Shown here: positions 14,799 to 15,459 of the stretch, one piece after another
Numbering within the stretch: position 1 is the first letter of the stretch
Layout: the number at the start of each line of letters is the position of its first letter
Assembly (NCBI GenBank): GCA_964551645.1
Contig: CAZKDV010000056.1
Coordinates: 1 to 15,459 of the forward strand
DNA length: 15,459 nt
Direction: 5' to 3'
From: CAZKDV01 sp964551645
GTDB taxonomy: Bacteria; Bacteroidota; Bacteroidia; Bacteroidales; DTU049
Notes under the pieces: generated by a model
What the model was told of the DNA's origin: nothing
The model's database searches: none
What the model saw: only the letters and a program-made list of their open reading frames with translations
Translations under genes and position numbers: made by a program

Positions 14799-15215
14799 TT
14801 ATGATTCTATATTTGTATTATTAACTCTACTATCTATTTCAACTGTTACATGATTAGATCTCTTTTGTATTCTATTGCCTCTTCCTTGAGAGTTGAATCT
14901 CATTCTTTTTAGCGATCTACCTTCATTAACAAAAATTGTTTTAATATATAAATTAGCATCTTCAACTCTTGCTGTTTCATTTTTTTGCTGCCAATTAGCA
15001 ATTGCCGACAAAACTAATTTTCTTAATCTAGCTGCTGAATCATTTGGAGTAACTTTTAACAAGTGTAAAGCTTTTTCAACATCCATACCTCTAATTAAAT
15101 CTGCTATAATACGCATTTTTTTTGGAGAAGTTGGACAATCATTCAAACTCGCAAAATACTTGTTCTTTTTTTCTTCTTTGATTAATTCAGCCTTATTATG
15201 TTTTCTAGCACCCAT
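14799..15215 (-). CDS. rplV: 50S ribosomal protein L22 (uL22)
   Basis: L22 spans 23S rRNA domains, and its long beta hairpin lines the nascent-peptide tunnel. The 138 residues start MGARKHNKAELIKEE, the Bacteroidota-type N-terminus. PTSPKKMRIIADLIRGMDVE (28-47) is the conserved core, and LKRMRFNSQGRGNRIQKRSN (102-121) is the tunnel hairpin, equal in length to the E. coli loop. The loop sequence differs from common versions (see findings). It lies 24 bases after rpsS. Confidence 0.98.
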   Translation of the reverse strand: MGARKHNKAELIKEEKKNKYFASLNDCPTSPKKMRIIADLIRGMDVEKALHLLKVTPNDSAARLRKLVLSAIANWQQKNETARVEDANLYIKTIFVNEGRSLKRMRFNSQGRGNRIQKRSNHVTVEIDSRVNNTNIES

Positions 15216-15239
15216 GTCTATATATTTATATCAAAATTA

Positions 15240-15459
15240 TTATTTTCTTCCTTTATCTTTACTTCCAGCATGTCCTCTAAATATTCTTGTTGGAGCAAAC
15301 TCACCTAATCTATGACCTACTAAATTCTCAGTAATATAAACGGGAATAAATTTATTTCCATTATGAACTGCAACTGTGTGTCCAACAAAGTCAGGTGTAA
15401 TCATAGAACTCCTTGCCCAAGTTTTAACTACAGTTTTCTTGTTGGTTTGATTTAACTCA
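15240..15459 (-). CDS. rpsS: 30S ribosomal protein S19 (uS19), 5' end outside the window
   Basis: This is the last 72 codons of a gene whose start lies beyond the right edge; full S19 is about 90 residues. The visible part reads through TVVKTWARSSMITPDFVGHT and the S19 signature (YITENLVGHRLGEFAPTR) to RIFRGHAGSKDKGRK and a TAA at 15242-15240. S19 lies in the 30S head with S13 and contacts the A-site finger bridge. By operon order, rplB should be upstream (inference). Confidence 0.97.
   Translation of the reverse strand, partial: ELNQTNKKTVVKTWARSSMITPDFVGHTVAVHNGNKFIPVYITENLVGHRLGEFAPTRIFRGHAGSKDKGRK

Noticed and set aside
15232..15239. TAATTTTG on the minus strand between rpsS and rplV, matching the -7 promoter consensus
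   Set aside because: No -33 element at the right distance, and it lies in a 24-base gap inside a tight operon; probably chance.
1..15459. Search for mobile elements, CRISPR arrays, tRNAs, toxin-antitoxin or defence genes
   Set aside because: No transposase, repeat array, tRNA-like fold or foreign-looking gene is visible; the region is a conserved housekeeping cluster.

Overview
The window is a long minus-strand ribosomal-protein gene cluster, the S10-spc-alpha supercluster, from an AT-rich member of the Bacteroidota. Every confident gene is on the minus strand, so transcription runs from high to low coordinates. Four signs point to the phylum. Gene order is secY-map-infA-rpmJ-rpsM-rpsK-rpsD-rpoA-rplQ with no adk between secY and map. 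L17 carries a long acidic C-terminal tail. Start codons sit behind A/T-rich leaders, almost all without a Shine-Dalgarno sequence. The Mpl-like Mur ligase has the motifs I recall from the Bacteroidota version of this enzyme. I cannot name a genus.

Layout in the direction of transcription: the 3' part of rpsS enters at the right edge (15459). It is followed by rplV, rpsC, rplP, rpmC and rpsQ (rest of the S10 block), then rplN, rplX, rplE, rpsN, rpsH, rplF, rplR, rpsE, rpmD, rplO and secY (spc block). Next come map, infA, rpmJ, rpsM, rpsK, rpsD, rpoA and rplQ (alpha block). From rpsS to rplQ no gap exceeds 49 bases and two gene pairs overlap, which fits one or a few long polycistronic transcripts. 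The small rpmJ gene (38 codons, 6548-6664) is easy to miss and is present. After rplQ there is a 78-base gap holding an 11-bp perfect hairpin, then eno. A 454-base non-coding stretch follows eno. It holds a 14-bp perfect inverted repeat (possible terminator) and a Bacteroidota-type promoter candidate that probably drives the last gene, an Mpl-like Mur ligase (230-1585). The left 229 bases hold no gene I can support.

Functionally the genes supply 30S and 50S ribosomal proteins, initiation factor 1, the SecY translocon channel, methionine aminopeptidase (which trims nascent chains) and the RNA polymerase alpha subunit. Enolase (glycolysis) and a peptidoglycan-recycling/cell-wall ligase lie downstream. 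All proteins look full length and intact, apart from rpsS, which is cut by the window edge.

I looked for an undescribed system and did not find one: this is a conserved housekeeping region. The points worth a second look are modest: the two inverted repeats flanking eno, the mpl promoter candidate, the rare Shine-Dalgarno-like sequences, zinc-site-free ribosomal proteins, the L17 tail, the L22 tunnel loop and the ambiguous left edge.
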